Shown here in pieces: positions 44,255 through 56,500 of a DNA stretch of 64,000 bases. Made by a program: the position numbers and the translations under genes. Under the pieces are notes generated by a model. It ran no database searches, was not told the DNA's origin, and saw only the letters and a list, made by a program, of their open reading frames with translations. The DNA is taken from positions 35,560,732 to 35,624,731 of the forward strand of contig CP136065.1 of NCBI GenBank assembly GCA_032622095.1. Reading direction: 5' to 3'. This DNA is from Siphonodentalium dalli (lineage: Eukaryota; Mollusca; Scaphopoda; Gadilida; Siphonodentaliidae). Position 1 is the stretch's first letter; every line of letters begins with the position of its first letter.

Positions 44255-44591
44255 AACCCACTTAGCGAGACTGGTGGACAATCTTTAATAACTTTAAATA
44301 ACTGAGATATATTACTTAACACAATGACATGTGTGTATTGATTTCAGTTACATACATATCCCCTGTGCTTATTTGGTAACTGAATAATTAGTGCTCATTA
44401 TCTAGACTATATTTGTTTTTTTTAACCCACTTAGCGAGACTGGTGGACAATCTTTAATAACTTTAAATAACTGAGATATATTACTTAACACAATGACATG
44501 TGTGTATTGATTTCAGTTACATGCATATCCCCTGTGCTTATTTGGTAACTGAATAATTAGTGCTCATTATCTAGACTATATTTGTGTTTTT
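44252..44591 (+). repeat. Near-perfect 169-bp tandem duplication
   Basis: TTTAACCCACTTAGCGAGAC starts at 44252 and again at 44421. The two copies differ at only about two positions (for example ACATACATA versus ACATGCATA), so the duplication is recent. Confidence 0.85.
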
Positions 44592-45960
44592 TTGGTATAA
44601 TTTTAAGCAATAGGATGACCGATGGTCGCACTATGTCGCTAGATATATGTTGAGCTAACTATTATTTCTTATGTTGTCATTTTCACAGCTTTTGTCCAAT
44701 TTAAACGAAGGGAGGAAAAACATTGTGTTTATAAAACATTCATAAATATTTTAAAATATTTAATTAATAACACGTTTGGTTGTTGCATTACTAAATATTT
44801 AAAACATATATGTTCTTGAATGTTTCATACAGAAACTTTTCTTTTCTCTTGGATTAGCCAAACACCGTAAACTTGACTTCATGAAAATTAACGGTACTTT
44901 TTCGTAACATCATCGCTTTGCCCTACCAGAATAACAGCAATATAGCAAGACCCACATCATATAGCAAATTAACAGGAACATTTTTAACAAGTGTAGTTTC
45001 TCTATTACAACTAACGAAGGCGCTGTGTTATGTTGCACATACGTTGTTTGGAAATAGAACATAGCTGACTGACTACTGGATAATATTTCCCGCCTCGAGT
45101 ACTTAGAAAATTAATCAGTTCATATCTGTTTTTTTTCCAAAAGCTCCCTGTTATTTCTTTCCTGACTAGCAGTATAAATATGTCATTCAACACAGTATGA
45201 TGATTCCACCAGCGTAGATTGGCGCAAGTAATTATATGCATCGACTCTCGGTTGAGGAATCATTGCCGTTCGTTTATCGACGAAAATTGGTCCCGAATTG
45301 AGGAGTGAATGTTTACATTGGCGCGAAAAGTTAAGGTGTTTTCTGCAATATTACGATCGGGATTTTTCGGTAAACAGTAGTTGAATGCCACATTCATTCA
45401 GTATAATATTGGGGTAGTTCCCGGTTATTTACTTATTAGTTTGATTTATGGAATACGTAATATGGAAGATTGGATAGGATAGGTCGATGTACAGGGATAG
45501 ATGCATATATAGGGCGAGTGCCCGGTTATTCACTTATAGGTTTGATTCATGGAATAATTAATTTGGAAGATTGGATATGATAGGTCGATGTATATGAAAA
45601 CTATTAAAAATATACAGGCTTTATTTATAAAGTTATATCAAAATACATGGTGTTAAGAATATACATGTACATGAATAACATAAAATATAAAACACATCAT
45701 TATATACTTGATCAATTCAACTACATATGCACAAATACATGTGCGGCCAAATACAAGCTTTGATAATAAAGTAGTTAAACGAACATGTCTCATTTGAACA
45801 TTTAAATACGTAATTTGAAAGAATTTATAAGATATGTCGATACACATTCAAAAATTAAATCAAGCTCTACAGCATTCATATATTCTGAAAAATTTATCAA
45901 AGTTATTACGGTATGTTAAGAATATATATATGAACAAGAGGTGTGCACTCGAGTGCTAGC
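44592..45960. other. Intergenic, no supported gene
   Basis: One ~105-bp diverged tandem duplication (CCCGGTTATTTACTTATTAG at 45420, CCCGGTTATTCACTTATAGG at 45523, each followed by TTTGATTYATGGAATA). Otherwise AT-rich sequence without protein-like frames. Confidence 0.5.
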
Positions 45961-46327
45961 ATACCCCCACCGTGGCAAATTCAACCCGCATCACGTAGAG
46001 AGGGTATTGTGAGCAGCATGTATACCAAAAATTATTGAAATCGGTTCACATTTGTAAAAGTTATTAAGTCGGACAGAATTTTCTAAGTCAAAATAAGTCG
46101 AAAATGAGGCGTAACTTTAAAAACAAAAGTCGGACCGAACCCACAATTAGCATCATGCGGAGAGACAGTCCTAAGGAGATTGCATACACAAAAATATTGA
46201 AATCGGTTCATAGTTGTTCGAGTTATGAGGTCGGACGGACGGACGGACGGGCGAACGGGCGGCGAAAGAGTGACGGACGGACGCAGTCAATCCAGTATAC
46301 CCACATTTTCTTCGAAAGTGGGGGTAT
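45961..46327 (-). mobile_element. Small element with ATACCCCCAC ends and GGACGGACGG run
   Basis: ATACCCCCAC at 45961-45970 is matched by GTGGGGGTAT at 46318-46327 (10-bp TIR). Inside are two diverged ~125-bp units (TTGAAATCGGTTCAYA, then GTTATTAAGTCGG or GTTATGAGGTCGG), a (GGAC)n run at 46233-46250 and more GACGGACGGAC. Read on the minus strand it has the order GTCCGTCC, CATAACTCGAACAA, CCGATTTCAAT, the same module order as other families here. Non-coding. Confidence 0.65.
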
Positions 46328-46479
46328 AATTATACTTAATTACAAAACATGGATAAATAGATAAACTTTCTTTTGGTATATTCATTGTTGATTGTTCTCC
46401 AATAACGAAATTTTACATGTTGAACCATTGTTATGCAAAGCAAAACTATTAATAATGTTTATAAGCAAAGGCAGCAATT

Positions 46480-47007
46480 AAAGATACGGGCGGCGTTGGC
46501 GGTGGGTATCATATGCTGTTAAAATATTCACCTCCGTCAAAAACCGCCATAAACATAAAATATAGTAATATAGACAGACCTTGTTCTTATACCAATCAGA
46601 ACTCTGACATAAACAGTATGTTATTGTCAAATGTTTTTTCCTTTGTTATGTAAACAAAAGCAATTTTTTTTACAGAATCTGGCTTTTGTTTAGATCCGGA
46701 TATGGTAAACATAAAGAGCGTTATTTGTTACTGTTTTCCTGATAAGGAAATAATAAATAGCGCTTATATCATTTGTGTGTGATTAACCAATAAAAGTGCG
46801 CTGTGTTATGTAAACAGAACCAACACTTCTGTAACACGAGCATGCACTTGTTTACGTACACCATCGTATGTATTGACGACAATATACTATTTACGCGCTG
46901 ATTATATTTGGCATATGAATAAAACTATATATATTTTAATATTCCTTCTGTTGATGGCGATTTGAACAAATATGCATATTTCTGCAACGAACTTTCCGTG
47001 CCTTTAA
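46480..47007 (-). mobile_element. Non-autonomous TIR element, copy 2 (~528 bp)
   Basis: Reverse-orientation copy of the 13834-14328 element. It starts AAAGATACGGGCGGCGTTGG and ends CCGTGCCTTTAA, with shared interior landmarks such as CATAAAGAGCGTTATTTGTT and CGCTGATTATATTTGGCATATG. Non-coding. Confidence 0.75.
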
Positions 47008-48491
47008 GCTGGAATAAGGCCAAACATATCTACATATGTACAATCTATTTATATAAGCAATTTATCATACATTAACAATTATCATATATATTTTTCTTAA
47101 CAAACTCACCATAATACTATAACTAAGACACAACAACCCATACATGTATATAATCCATTAACATAGTACACTGAATTATTCTGCAGTTTCCAATTTATAG
47201 ATGTGTCGCATTAGATATATATAAATATACGTTTCCATTTATACATGTATGTAATATTATCTTAATGAATGTTTTTAAATGGTAATTAAAAAAAGATGCA
47301 CACTCTTTTCAGAAGGCTCATACTTTCAAGATAAAGTAATCCATGGAATTTATTGCAGCTCTGATCATCCCAATACTATTTGGGAATATATAATTCGAGT
47401 AAATCTTCCAGCTCTTGATATATACATAAAAATGGTACTCATCACATGGGTTATCGCTGCACAAAACACAATTTACATCATTATTATATTTTCCTTTTGT
47501 CAATCAATTCTTTTCAATTGGCAATTTATTATTGGCTGCTCGTATTTTCAGTGAGAAGTTAGATAAATGAGCTGGCAAATATACTAGATATCGAGTCCTT
47601 TGGCTGTAGAATATAGCTCACGTATATGTGGAAGAATTCAGCCTGTCGAAAACATTACGTTCATAATTTTCAATCAGTTGAATTGTTATGTATTTTAGCG
47701 TTGTTTTGTTTAACGATGACTGAGTTGACCAAACGTTTTCCATGCTTACTTCACGAATAACCCCTTCCACAAAACTAATCCATTTGACGTCTTCCCTTGC
47801 AATAAAATATCGCCGTCACAATACATGTTACAGTGATATGTCAACAAACATCGCTACACGTGTAGTAAGTTCAAATAATTTAGTCTGAATAAGATTTTCA
47901 GAATAATTTTGCAATGCCTTAACATTTTCCAATATTTACCATTAAATTTTGATTACACTTTGGTAATATATTGGACTTACTTGTCTTGTATAGGTAAGTC
48001 CACTATGACAGTAGTGCTTATGGTTTCGACATCCGAAGTCTCATTATTGGACAGAAATTATTAATGAAAATAACGATAAAGTAAATCTATTGTTTCATGT
48101 ACTTGTTGACTCTAGTTGTTTTACATACTTTTATGTTATTTCAGTGAGTCGCTTTAATTCACGAATACAGTCCCAATACAAATCATAGTGAGCGAACAGA
48201 AATGAACTGATCGAGATAGAATATTGCAAGGCGGTCAGATCTGTGCAAGAGTTCGTGATTTCCAGGACTGGGCTCCGTCGCGGGGGTGGTTAAAGAGTGT
48301 CTCCTTTGGGGTGTCCACTTTATAATTACCAATGCCACCCTATTGAAAAAGACCCGAATTTCCACTGCACGCACGTCGTTTCAATTTCTGTGATTTGTGA
48401 AGTATTTGTGCCCTTCAATAGACACCAACCCTTGTCTGATTGAACCGTCAGGCCTTTTTTATGTAGTACCATTATTACCGTGTTGCTAACT
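47008..48491. other. Intergenic, no supported gene
   Basis: The 91-codon frame at 47281-47554 is hydrophobic and AT-driven with no family likeness. A stretch at 48255-48355 resembles 30085-30190. Nothing else recognised. Confidence 0.45.
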
Positions 48492-48602
48492 AAATTACTG
48501 GTTATCTGCCTTTCTAGTTATGATAGTCTTATACCATACATAATATATATAGTATGTATGGCATAAGCCTGCCATACACAGAAAGGCAAATAACCAGTAA
48601 TT
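48492..48602. repeat. ~110-bp perfect-ended hairpin
   Basis: AAATTACTGGTTATCTGCCT at 48491 pairs with GGCAAATAACCAGTAATT ending near 48602, and an inner stem ATACCATACATA/TATGTATGGCAT surrounds an AT-only loop. Probably a tiny hairpin MITE. Confidence 0.65.
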
Positions 48603-48631
48603 AACACGCGCATTATGTTCTTCACACATTT

Positions 48632-48735
48632 TGCAGCTGACCCATGTTTGATGTAGTGGAGTCATGCCCACTATATATATTTTCACGAAGCACATTCTGA
48701 CGGGCCATATAACTTATATTACGGAGCGACTACAT
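48632..48735 (-). pseudogene. Degenerate fragment of the NHL-gene 3' end
   Basis: CAGCTGACCCATGTTTGATGTA, CACGAAGCACATTCTGACGG (two short pieces) and ATTACGGAGCGACTACAT correspond in order to the antisense of the last NHL blade of the gene at 50765-52247, with gaps. The most decayed of the copies. Confidence 0.55.
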
Positions 48736-49195
48736 TTCATATCACTACGGCTACGGTCACACCATCGTACGTCAAGTATCCGATGTTTGATACGTCAGTC
48801 GTATACGTCATCGGATTGGAATGGAAACTATAGCTTTCCGTTGGTGTGTTCACACCCACGTGTTCGCTAAACAAAATTCGAATACGTTGCTCTTGTCGGT
48901 CCGAATAAAATGGAATATGCTCCATTTTTATACGGACCGAATTCAATCATGTACGTTTTTTCCCAATATTTTGATCATTGGGGGAGGGGCAGTGACGCAG
49001 CACTTGGTTCACTAGATGCATACGTACCTTCCACATAGCATTTCCAGTAATAAGAAATGTTACGTATTGCATGCATGTATAATTATATGCAGAAAACGAA
49101 AATCGTATCCGAATGCCACATACGATACGATACGATTTATTTGCATAGACACCAATAAAGGTGTTATGTCAATACAATTAATAATATAGAGAGTA
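48736..49195. other. Intergenic, no supported gene
   Basis: Nothing recognised. Confidence 0.4.
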
Positions 49196-49326
49196 ATCAA
49201 TTGGTTCCGATAATTACGTTAAATAATTCACGAGAGGCGAGAGAAAGCGTTAGCGCACGAGTTTCTTACCCAAACGTCTCTCACATCGAGTTAATTAATA
49301 AACGTTATTCTCGAAACTAATTGGTT
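49196..49326. mobile_element. ~130-bp MITE with imperfect ~23-bp TIR
   Basis: ATCAATTGGTTCCGATAATT at the left end faces AAACTAATTGGT at the right; the reverse complement of the right end starts ACCAATTAGTTTCGAGAATA, matching the left at most positions. The GC-richer interior has an inexact dyad. Non-coding. Confidence 0.5.
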
Positions 49327-49782
49327 TCTCTATTTATTACACTTCTGCATCAATTTGGATCGCCAAACATGATTAAAACACACATAATTAATGCATGAAA
49401 GTCCCGATGTGGATAAATATCAACCATCGAAAATTCAGTCTATATCAATAAGCGACGTAACGTCAATGAAGTCACGGGAAATGACATAATTCACTAGTGA
49501 CATTATCATTTTCAATTAACAGCGTTTTCAATGGAAATCGCGTATATGTGTGTAATAAAAAAACAACAAAAAACCTGTCTAAGCCGATTAAAGCAGTATA
49601 GTGCGCATGATATGTGCGGTGAAATTCTCTATACATCTTGGAGGGGACCTATGTAGTATATATTATAATGAAGTAATAGAGACATGTTGACTATAGGGCC
49701 TACTTGTTGCAAACCGACGACGTTTCAGTCTTGATTCACATGTAGAAATCGTCCTGACATACCGCGATGTTCTGATATTTTA
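49327..49782. other. Intergenic, no supported gene
   Basis: Nothing recognised. Confidence 0.4.
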
Positions 49783-50035
49783 CAGCTGACCCATGCAGGT
49801 ATGATGTGATATTATTCTTTAAATTTGAAACCATGCATGAAGCACATCCTGGCATGGTTGACACATATTCCGACGGGTAAAGTTACTGATATTACTGAGC
49901 GACGACGTTGCCCGTCACGGCTCAGTTCCACCACCTGATTATTGTTGCAGACGTAAATGTTGTCGCCGAACACGCAAGGACCCACTGGATAAGTCCCGCC
50001 ACACGATATCGTTCTGAGATATGTCGCAAGATCCG
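49783..50035 (-). pseudogene. Partial copy of the NHL-gene 3' end (diverged)
   Basis: On the minus strand this reads DLATYLRTISCGGTYP-like sequence (about 50030), then GDNIYVCNNNQVVELSR-like sequence and the final blade, ending near CAGCTGACCCATG at 49783. It equals the last ~85 codons of the paralogue with several small changes. Its upstream part directly joins the next copy at 50009. Confidence 0.7.
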
Positions 50036-50379
50036 TAGACTTTTCATGTAATTTACGTGAAGTTCCCTAGATATTTACAGCTGACCCACGTATGACGTGA
50101 TAAAGGCGTTCGCCCAATTTGAAACCATGAAGCACATCCTGGCAGGATTGACACACATTCCGACGGGGTCGGTTACTGATATTACGGAGCGACTACGTTG
50201 TCCGTCACGACTCAGTTCTATCACTTGGTTACTCGTTTTGTTGCAGACGTAAATGTTGCCACCAAACACACACACACCCTCCGGAAAAACCCCACCGCAT
50301 GATATCGTTCTGAGATGCGTCGCGAGATCCGGGGACAACAATACCACCTGATTTGATGAACAATCCGTCACAAACACGG
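50009..50379 (-). pseudogene. Duplicated 3' end of the NHL paralogue (near-identical)
   Basis: This 371-bp segment is almost identical to 50697-51070 of the NHL paralogue and its 3' flank. It carries 3' flank, the stop and the last ~100 codons (FVTDCSSNQVVLLSPDL ... SYVGQL) and stops abruptly at AAACACGG, where repeat R begins. A recent partial duplication with no promoter or N-terminus, so a pseudogene. Confidence 0.85.
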
Positions 50380-50696
50380 CTGTGGTTTCAATAAAAATGA
50401 ACCAATTTCACCCAAATTATTGGTTATAGTGAAAAAAACAAAGATAAATTCTAAATGTGACATCATGCACACCACCTTAAAACTAAATATCCCAGTCGAA
50501 AAGGCAGTCTGAACAGACATATTGCATCTGTATTCTGCTGACCAGAGCACATGTACGGTGATTATTTTCTAGCCAGCGCCCCCACCCTCCCCGAATATGT
50601 TAAGACAATGTTCTTGCCCCCCCCGAATATGTTAAGACAAGGTACTTGGTTATTCGGAAACACGACCAAGACCGAATAACCAATATCAATACGCCT
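50380..50696 (+). repeat. Repeat R, copy without insertion
   Basis: Starting CTGTGGTTTCAATAAAAATG and ending AATATCAATACGCCTAT, this matches 53553-53566 joined to 56870-57175 almost base for base, except that the other copy is split by the 3.3-kb HINE-like element. This copy therefore shows the empty target site. It separates the duplicated NHL 3' end from the gene. Confidence 0.85.
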
Positions 50697-50764
50697 ATCG
50701 TTCTGAGATATGTCGCAAGATCCGTAGACTTTTCATGTAATTTACGTGAAGTTCCCTAGATATT

Positions 50765-52247
50765 TTACAGCTGACCCACGTATGACGTGATAAAGGCGTT
50801 CGCCCAATTTGAAACCATGAAGCACATCCTGGCAGGGTTGACACACATTCCGACGGGGTCGGTTACTGATATTACGGAGCGACTACGTTGTCCGTCACGA
50901 CTCAGTTCTATCACTTGGTTACTCGTTTTGTTGCAGACGTAAATGTTGCCACCAAACACACACACACCCTCCGGAAAAACCCCACCGCATGATATCGTTC
51001 TGAGATGCGTCGCGAGATCCGGGGACAACAATACCACCTGATTTGATGAACAATCCGTCACAAACACGGCATCCGGAGATACAGCCACGCCCCATGGATG
51101 CTTGAAGGCGTGTGTCGACTGAGCAATCACGTCACCACTCGTTGTTAGTGAGCGCACGCAACCATCATTGTGAAATGCAACGACTAATCTGTTGCCAACT
51201 GATCCGATACCTCTTGACACTCCGGATACACGCAACGATTTTTGGTGACTGAGATCTGAGGTTTCATACACTGATATCTGATCTTGATTCAAATGCGTTA
51301 TGTAGATATGATTATTCAGAAGACAAATACCCACCGGTCGGTCATTGATGGCGAGGGCGATAGACTTGATGGTTTTACCGCTTTTAGCTACCATACTGAG
51401 TTTGTTCGGATTGTGGGATGCAATAATCATGTCCGACTCCGGACTCTTGTTGAGGAACGTCATGACCGAGCAAGATCCTCCGCAGGAAAAGTGGAATTCC
51501 TTGACTGATCGTGATAGGTTTCTGACAAATATGGATATTAGAAGAATCTTTTAAAATATTCTCTACAGAATCCAGAACGCCTTTATTGATGACGGTCTCG
51601 TAATCTATCGGCGATAGGTTTTCATAATCGCTGATCAGACTTTCTGACTTAGCTATCGCCTGGTGCAGCTTGATTGAACGCTTATTAAGAATTTTAGCTC
51701 TTTTTGCAGTTGATACTTTAGAAGTAGCATCTGAATGGACAGGAACGTCATCTACATTTATAGCCGACCCTTCGCTGGAACATGATTCCACCTCTTGTCC
51801 TGGTCCTGGTGACGATACTAGTTGTTCTTGCTTCAGTTCGGACAAAACATTTACTATCATATCCACGCTCCTTGCCGCCAGTTTGTGCTTTGACATGGTC
51901 TCTCCCACACGATTAAGCGCATTCTGCTCGCAATTATCAACGATCCTGCGAATTTCAAGAAATAAGTTCTTCACATTAGCTATCATATCATCTTCCCTTC
52001 CGTCCTGTTTGGTCAGCCAACCGGGAATAGATTCCTGCAACTCTTTTGCTTTTGAGATTAAGTTATCAAGACACGATTCGTATTTTTGGACATCCGCTTC
52101 CATTTTTGGTGTCGCTTTCGTCAAGTCTTCGAGTTTACATTCAGGATATGCGACTGCATGACACGATGCACAGCATGGTATGAAGTGGGTGCCGCAGAAC
52201 GAATCAAATGGTCGAGAGTCGAGCTTACAAAATGCAGCAGCCGACAT
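50765..52247 (-). pseudogene. B-box-like / coiled-coil / NHL paralogue, frame-broken
   Basis: Inverted paralogue of the 23444-24946 gene, about 70% identical at protein level by eye, with the same layout: Cys-rich finger (FCKLDSRPFDSFCGTH, PCCASC, YPEC), coiled coil with ESLISDYENLSPIDYE, and NHL propeller (HPWGVAVSPDAVFVTD, PEGVCVFGGNIYVCN). The frame from Met 52247 runs to about 51510, where two bases fewer than in the paralogue move the rest into another frame that is open to the TAA at 50765-50767. The rest of the gene is clean, so it is a young pseudogene, a polymorphic null allele or a sequencing error. The TTTTATTTTTCAG acceptor-like tract is conserved at 52257-52270. Confidence 0.8.
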
Positions 52248-52270
52248 GACTTTTCTGAAAAATAAAAGCA

Positions 52271-53552
52271 AAATAAATTAACCATTGTTGAAATGGGAAG
52301 ATTCGCCATTGAAATAGCACGTTATCGCAACACACTAACCCTTTCTTTAATAACCACTCGTCTACGAGTAGTTCATTTAGGAAATGTTCAGCTAAAAAGT
52401 TCCACAAAGGCTGTTTGTTTAATTTATTACCAGAACATTTTTCACCAATGGATATGAATCCTTCTACTTTTAATTGTATTTTATTTTTAATTTGTCTCTC
52501 GTCTGATTATATTTTCTGAACATCACTCGATATGAATAATATGCCATCTCAGGTAGCAATACACGATTTCCAGCAAGTTTGCCAACCTGAGCCACACAAA
52601 ACGCTCAATTTTACCCATTTCCCCCCCCTCAAATTGGCCATTTTCAACCCAAAAACAGACCATGATAGAGCGAATGTCAGTAAATAAGCTTCTTCCACCT
52701 GATAGAGCTATGTTAGAGCTGAGAAATATTTGAAATAGAAAACAAGTTATCGTATCAATTTGAAAAAGATGTCTTGCGAGCCCAGATGACAGAATTCAGG
52801 GGAGAGAATTCGGGCTATTTTCCTGTAACCAATAACACAGAGTTGGCCTTCACTGAATACGAAAACACTGTTGTGTATCCAAAATTTTCACTTTTTTTAG
52901 AACGTTCCCAGTTTTGTAAAATAAGTAAACCTTCAAACCAGTAATGACACAGTTAACACAGGCTACACTGACTGTTATGCCCCCAGATACTTACGTTTCT
53001 ATAACCCGTGAAATCGTGTACTGCTACCTTAAAGGAAAAAATAGAGTTGCCCCCCTTCAACGCGCAAATGTCCAGTTGAGTTTGAACATATTTATTGTGA
53101 CCCACATATATATACATGGAATATTTTACATAACACAGAATATATGGATATATGGATAATGTTGTGGGTGCACAGGGGATCGGAGCACAAGTTACCAAAC
53201 TTAGTGAGGCTCCTCTCCCCGGGCGTTCAGCTGCTGATGAATATAAATCGATGGTATTGCAGGAATGAAATATGATGAGAGTTTTGTTTTGTTATTTGTA
53301 TGGGGGACGGTCTCCCGTACGGTCTCCCATATACATGTGTACATGGGGGAACCGTCTCCCAATAAAAAAATGCAGGTTGTAGTTGTGGCTATGGCAGTGG
53401 GCGGAGCCCCACATCTATGGGAATAATGATTACTAAAATCGGTCTGTGGATATGATGAATGCCTGTACTGTCTCGACATACACCGATAACTTTGATATAT
53501 AACACATATGGTGTTTCTTCAGTGCGAATGGGAAATAAGGTCAATATAAGTA
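52271..53552. other. Intergenic upstream of the NHL paralogue, no supported gene
   Basis: Its first ~60 bp resemble the sequence before the paralogue's exon at 23375. A hairpin lies at 53299-53364: GGGGGACGGTCTCCC and its complement GGGGGAACCGTCTCCC around ACATGTGTACATG. No other structure. Confidence 0.45.
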
Positions 53553-53566
53553 CTGTGGTTTCAATA
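53553..53566 (+). repeat. Repeat R, second copy, left stub before the insertion
   Basis: CTGTGGTTTCAATA matches the first bases of repeat R at 50380-50394. The copy continues after the HINE-like element at 56870. Confidence 0.75.
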
Positions 53567-56500
53567 ATGAAAGTGTCAATGACACTGTAGCTCAACTTAG
53601 GTAGGGGAATAATTTAATGGTTGACAGTAAATGGAGGAATAGGAAAGGTGCTAATTGAAATGTCTAACATGCGCCAAAGGATTTAGTGATGCAAAGAGTA
53701 AAATACAAGATGGCTGCTGGTGGCCATTTTTTTTGGCCAATTGACCCCAAAAGAACTCGTTCCCATCTACGTATAATTGTTAACATCCATGACAAATTTT
53801 ATGAAGATCTGACCAAAGCTACAACATACAAATTTCATGATGATCAGACGAACAGTACGACCTGTAGACCGCGCCAATGGATTGAATTTTGAAATCCAAG
53901 ATGGCCGCTGGCAGCCATGTTTTTTGGCTGAATGACCCCACAATGATTCGTTCCCATCTACATGTCAATGTCAACATTCATGACAAATTTAATAAAGATC
54001 AGACCAAAGGTATGACCTGTAGCCCACGCCAAAGGATTTAGTCATGCAAAAAGTAAAATGCTGGTGGCAATGTTTTTTGACCGAATGACCCCAAAACGAC
54101 TCGTTCCCATCTACATGTCATTGTTATAATTCATGACAAATTTCATGACCATCTGACCAAAGCTACGACCTGTAGCCCGCACCAAAGGATTTAGTCATGC
54201 AAAGAGTAAAATCCAAGATGGCTGCTGGCGGCCATGTTTTTTGACCAAATGACCCCAAAACGACTCGATCCCATCTACATGTCATTGTTATCATTCATGA
54301 CAAATTTCATGATGATCAGACGAACAGTACGACCTGTAGCCCGCACCAATGGATTGAATTTTGAAATCCAAGATGGCCGCCAGCAGCCATGTTTTTTGGC
54401 CGAATGACCCGACAATGATTCGTTCCCATCTACATGTCAATGTCAACGTTCATGACAAATTTTATAAAGATTAGACCAAAGGCAACATATAGCCCGCGCC
54501 AAAGGATTTAGTCATGCAAAGAGTAAAATCCAAGATGGCTGCTGGCGGCCATGTTTTTTGGCCGAACGACTCCAAAATCACTCGTTCCCATCTACATGTC
54601 AGTGTTAACATCCATGACAAATTTCATAAACTTCCGACCAACACAACGACCTGTAGCCCGCGCCAAAGGATTTAGTCATGCAAAGAGTAAAATACAAGAT
54701 GGCTGCTGGCGGCCATGTTTTTTGGCCGAACGACACCAAAATCACTCGTTCCCATCTACATGTCATTATTAACATCAATGACAAATTTCATGATGATCAG
54801 ACGAACAGTACGATCTGTAGCCCGCGCCAATGGATTGAATCTTGAAATCCAAGATGGCTGCCAGCGGCTATGTTTTTAGGCCGAATGACCCCAAAATGAC
54901 TCGTTCCCATCTACATGTCAATGTCAACATTCATGACAAATTTCATAAAGATCAGACCAAAGGTACGACCTGTAGCCCACGCCAAAGGATTTAGTCATGC
55001 AAAGAGTAAAATCCAAGATGGCTGCTGGCGGCCATGTTTTTCGGCCGAACAACTCCAAAATCACTCGTTCCCATCTACATGTCATTGTTAACATCCATGA
55101 CAAATTTCATGATGTTCCGATCAAAGCTACGACCTGTAGCCCGCGCCAAAGGATTTAGTCATGCAAAGAGTAAAATCCAAGATGGCTGCTGGCGGCCATG
55201 TTTATTGGCCGAACGACCCCAAAATGACTCGTTCCCATCTACATGTCAATATTAACATCCATGACAAATTTCATGATGATCAGATGAACAGTACGACCTG
55301 TAGCCCGCGCCAATGGATTGAATTTTGAAATCTAAGATGGCCACCAGCGGCCATATTTTTTGGCCGAATGACCCCACAATGATTCGTTCCCATCTACATG
55401 TCAATGTCAACATTCATGACAAATTTCATAAAGATTAGACCAAAGGTACAACCTGTAGCCCGCGCCAAAGGATTTAGTCATGCAAAGAGTAAAATCCAAG
55501 ATGGCTGCTGGCGGCCATGTTTTTTGGCCGAACGACACCAAAATCACTCGTTGCCATCTACATATCATTATTAACATCAATGACAAATTTCATGATGATC
55601 AGGCGAACAGTACGATCTGTAGCCCGCGCCAATGGATTGAATCTTGAAATCCAAGATGGCTGCCAGCGGCCATGTTTTTAGGCCGAATGACCCCAAAATG
55701 ACTCGTTCCCATCTACATGTCAATGTCAACATTCATGACAAATTTCATAAAGATCAGACCAAAGGTACGACCTGTAGCCCGGGCCAAAGGATTTAGTCAT
55801 ACAAAGAGTAAAATCCAAGATGGCTGCTGGCGGCCATGTTTTTTGGCCGAACGACCCCAAAATCACTCGTTCCCATCTACATGTCATTGTTAACATCCAT
55901 GACCAATTTCATGATGTTCCGATCGAAGCTACGACCTGTAGCCCGCGCCAAAGGATTTAGTCATGCAAAGAGTAAAATCCAAGATGGCTGCTGGTGGCCA
56001 TGTTTATTGGCCGAACAACCCCAAAATGACTCGTTCCCATCTACATGTCAATATTAACATCCATGAGAAATTTCATGATGATCAGACGAACAGTACGACC
56101 TGTAGCCCGCGCCAATGGATTGAATTTTGAAATCTAAGATGGCCGCCAGCGGCCATGTTTTTTGGCCGAATGACCCCACATTGATTCGTTCCCATCTACA
56201 TGCCAATGTCAACATTCATGACAAATTTCATAAAGATTAGACCAAAGGTACAACCTGTAGCCCGCGCCAAAGGATTTAGTCATGCAAAGAGTAAAATCCA
56301 AGATGGCTGCTGGCGGCCATGTTTTTTGGCCGAACAACTTCAAAATCACTCGTTCCCATCTACATGACAGTGTTAACATCCATGACAAATTTCATAAACT
56401 TCCGACCAAAACAACGACCTGTAGCCCGCGCCAAAGGATTTAGTCATGCAAAAAGTAAAATCCAAGATGGCTGCTGGCAGCCATGTTTTTTGGCCGAACG

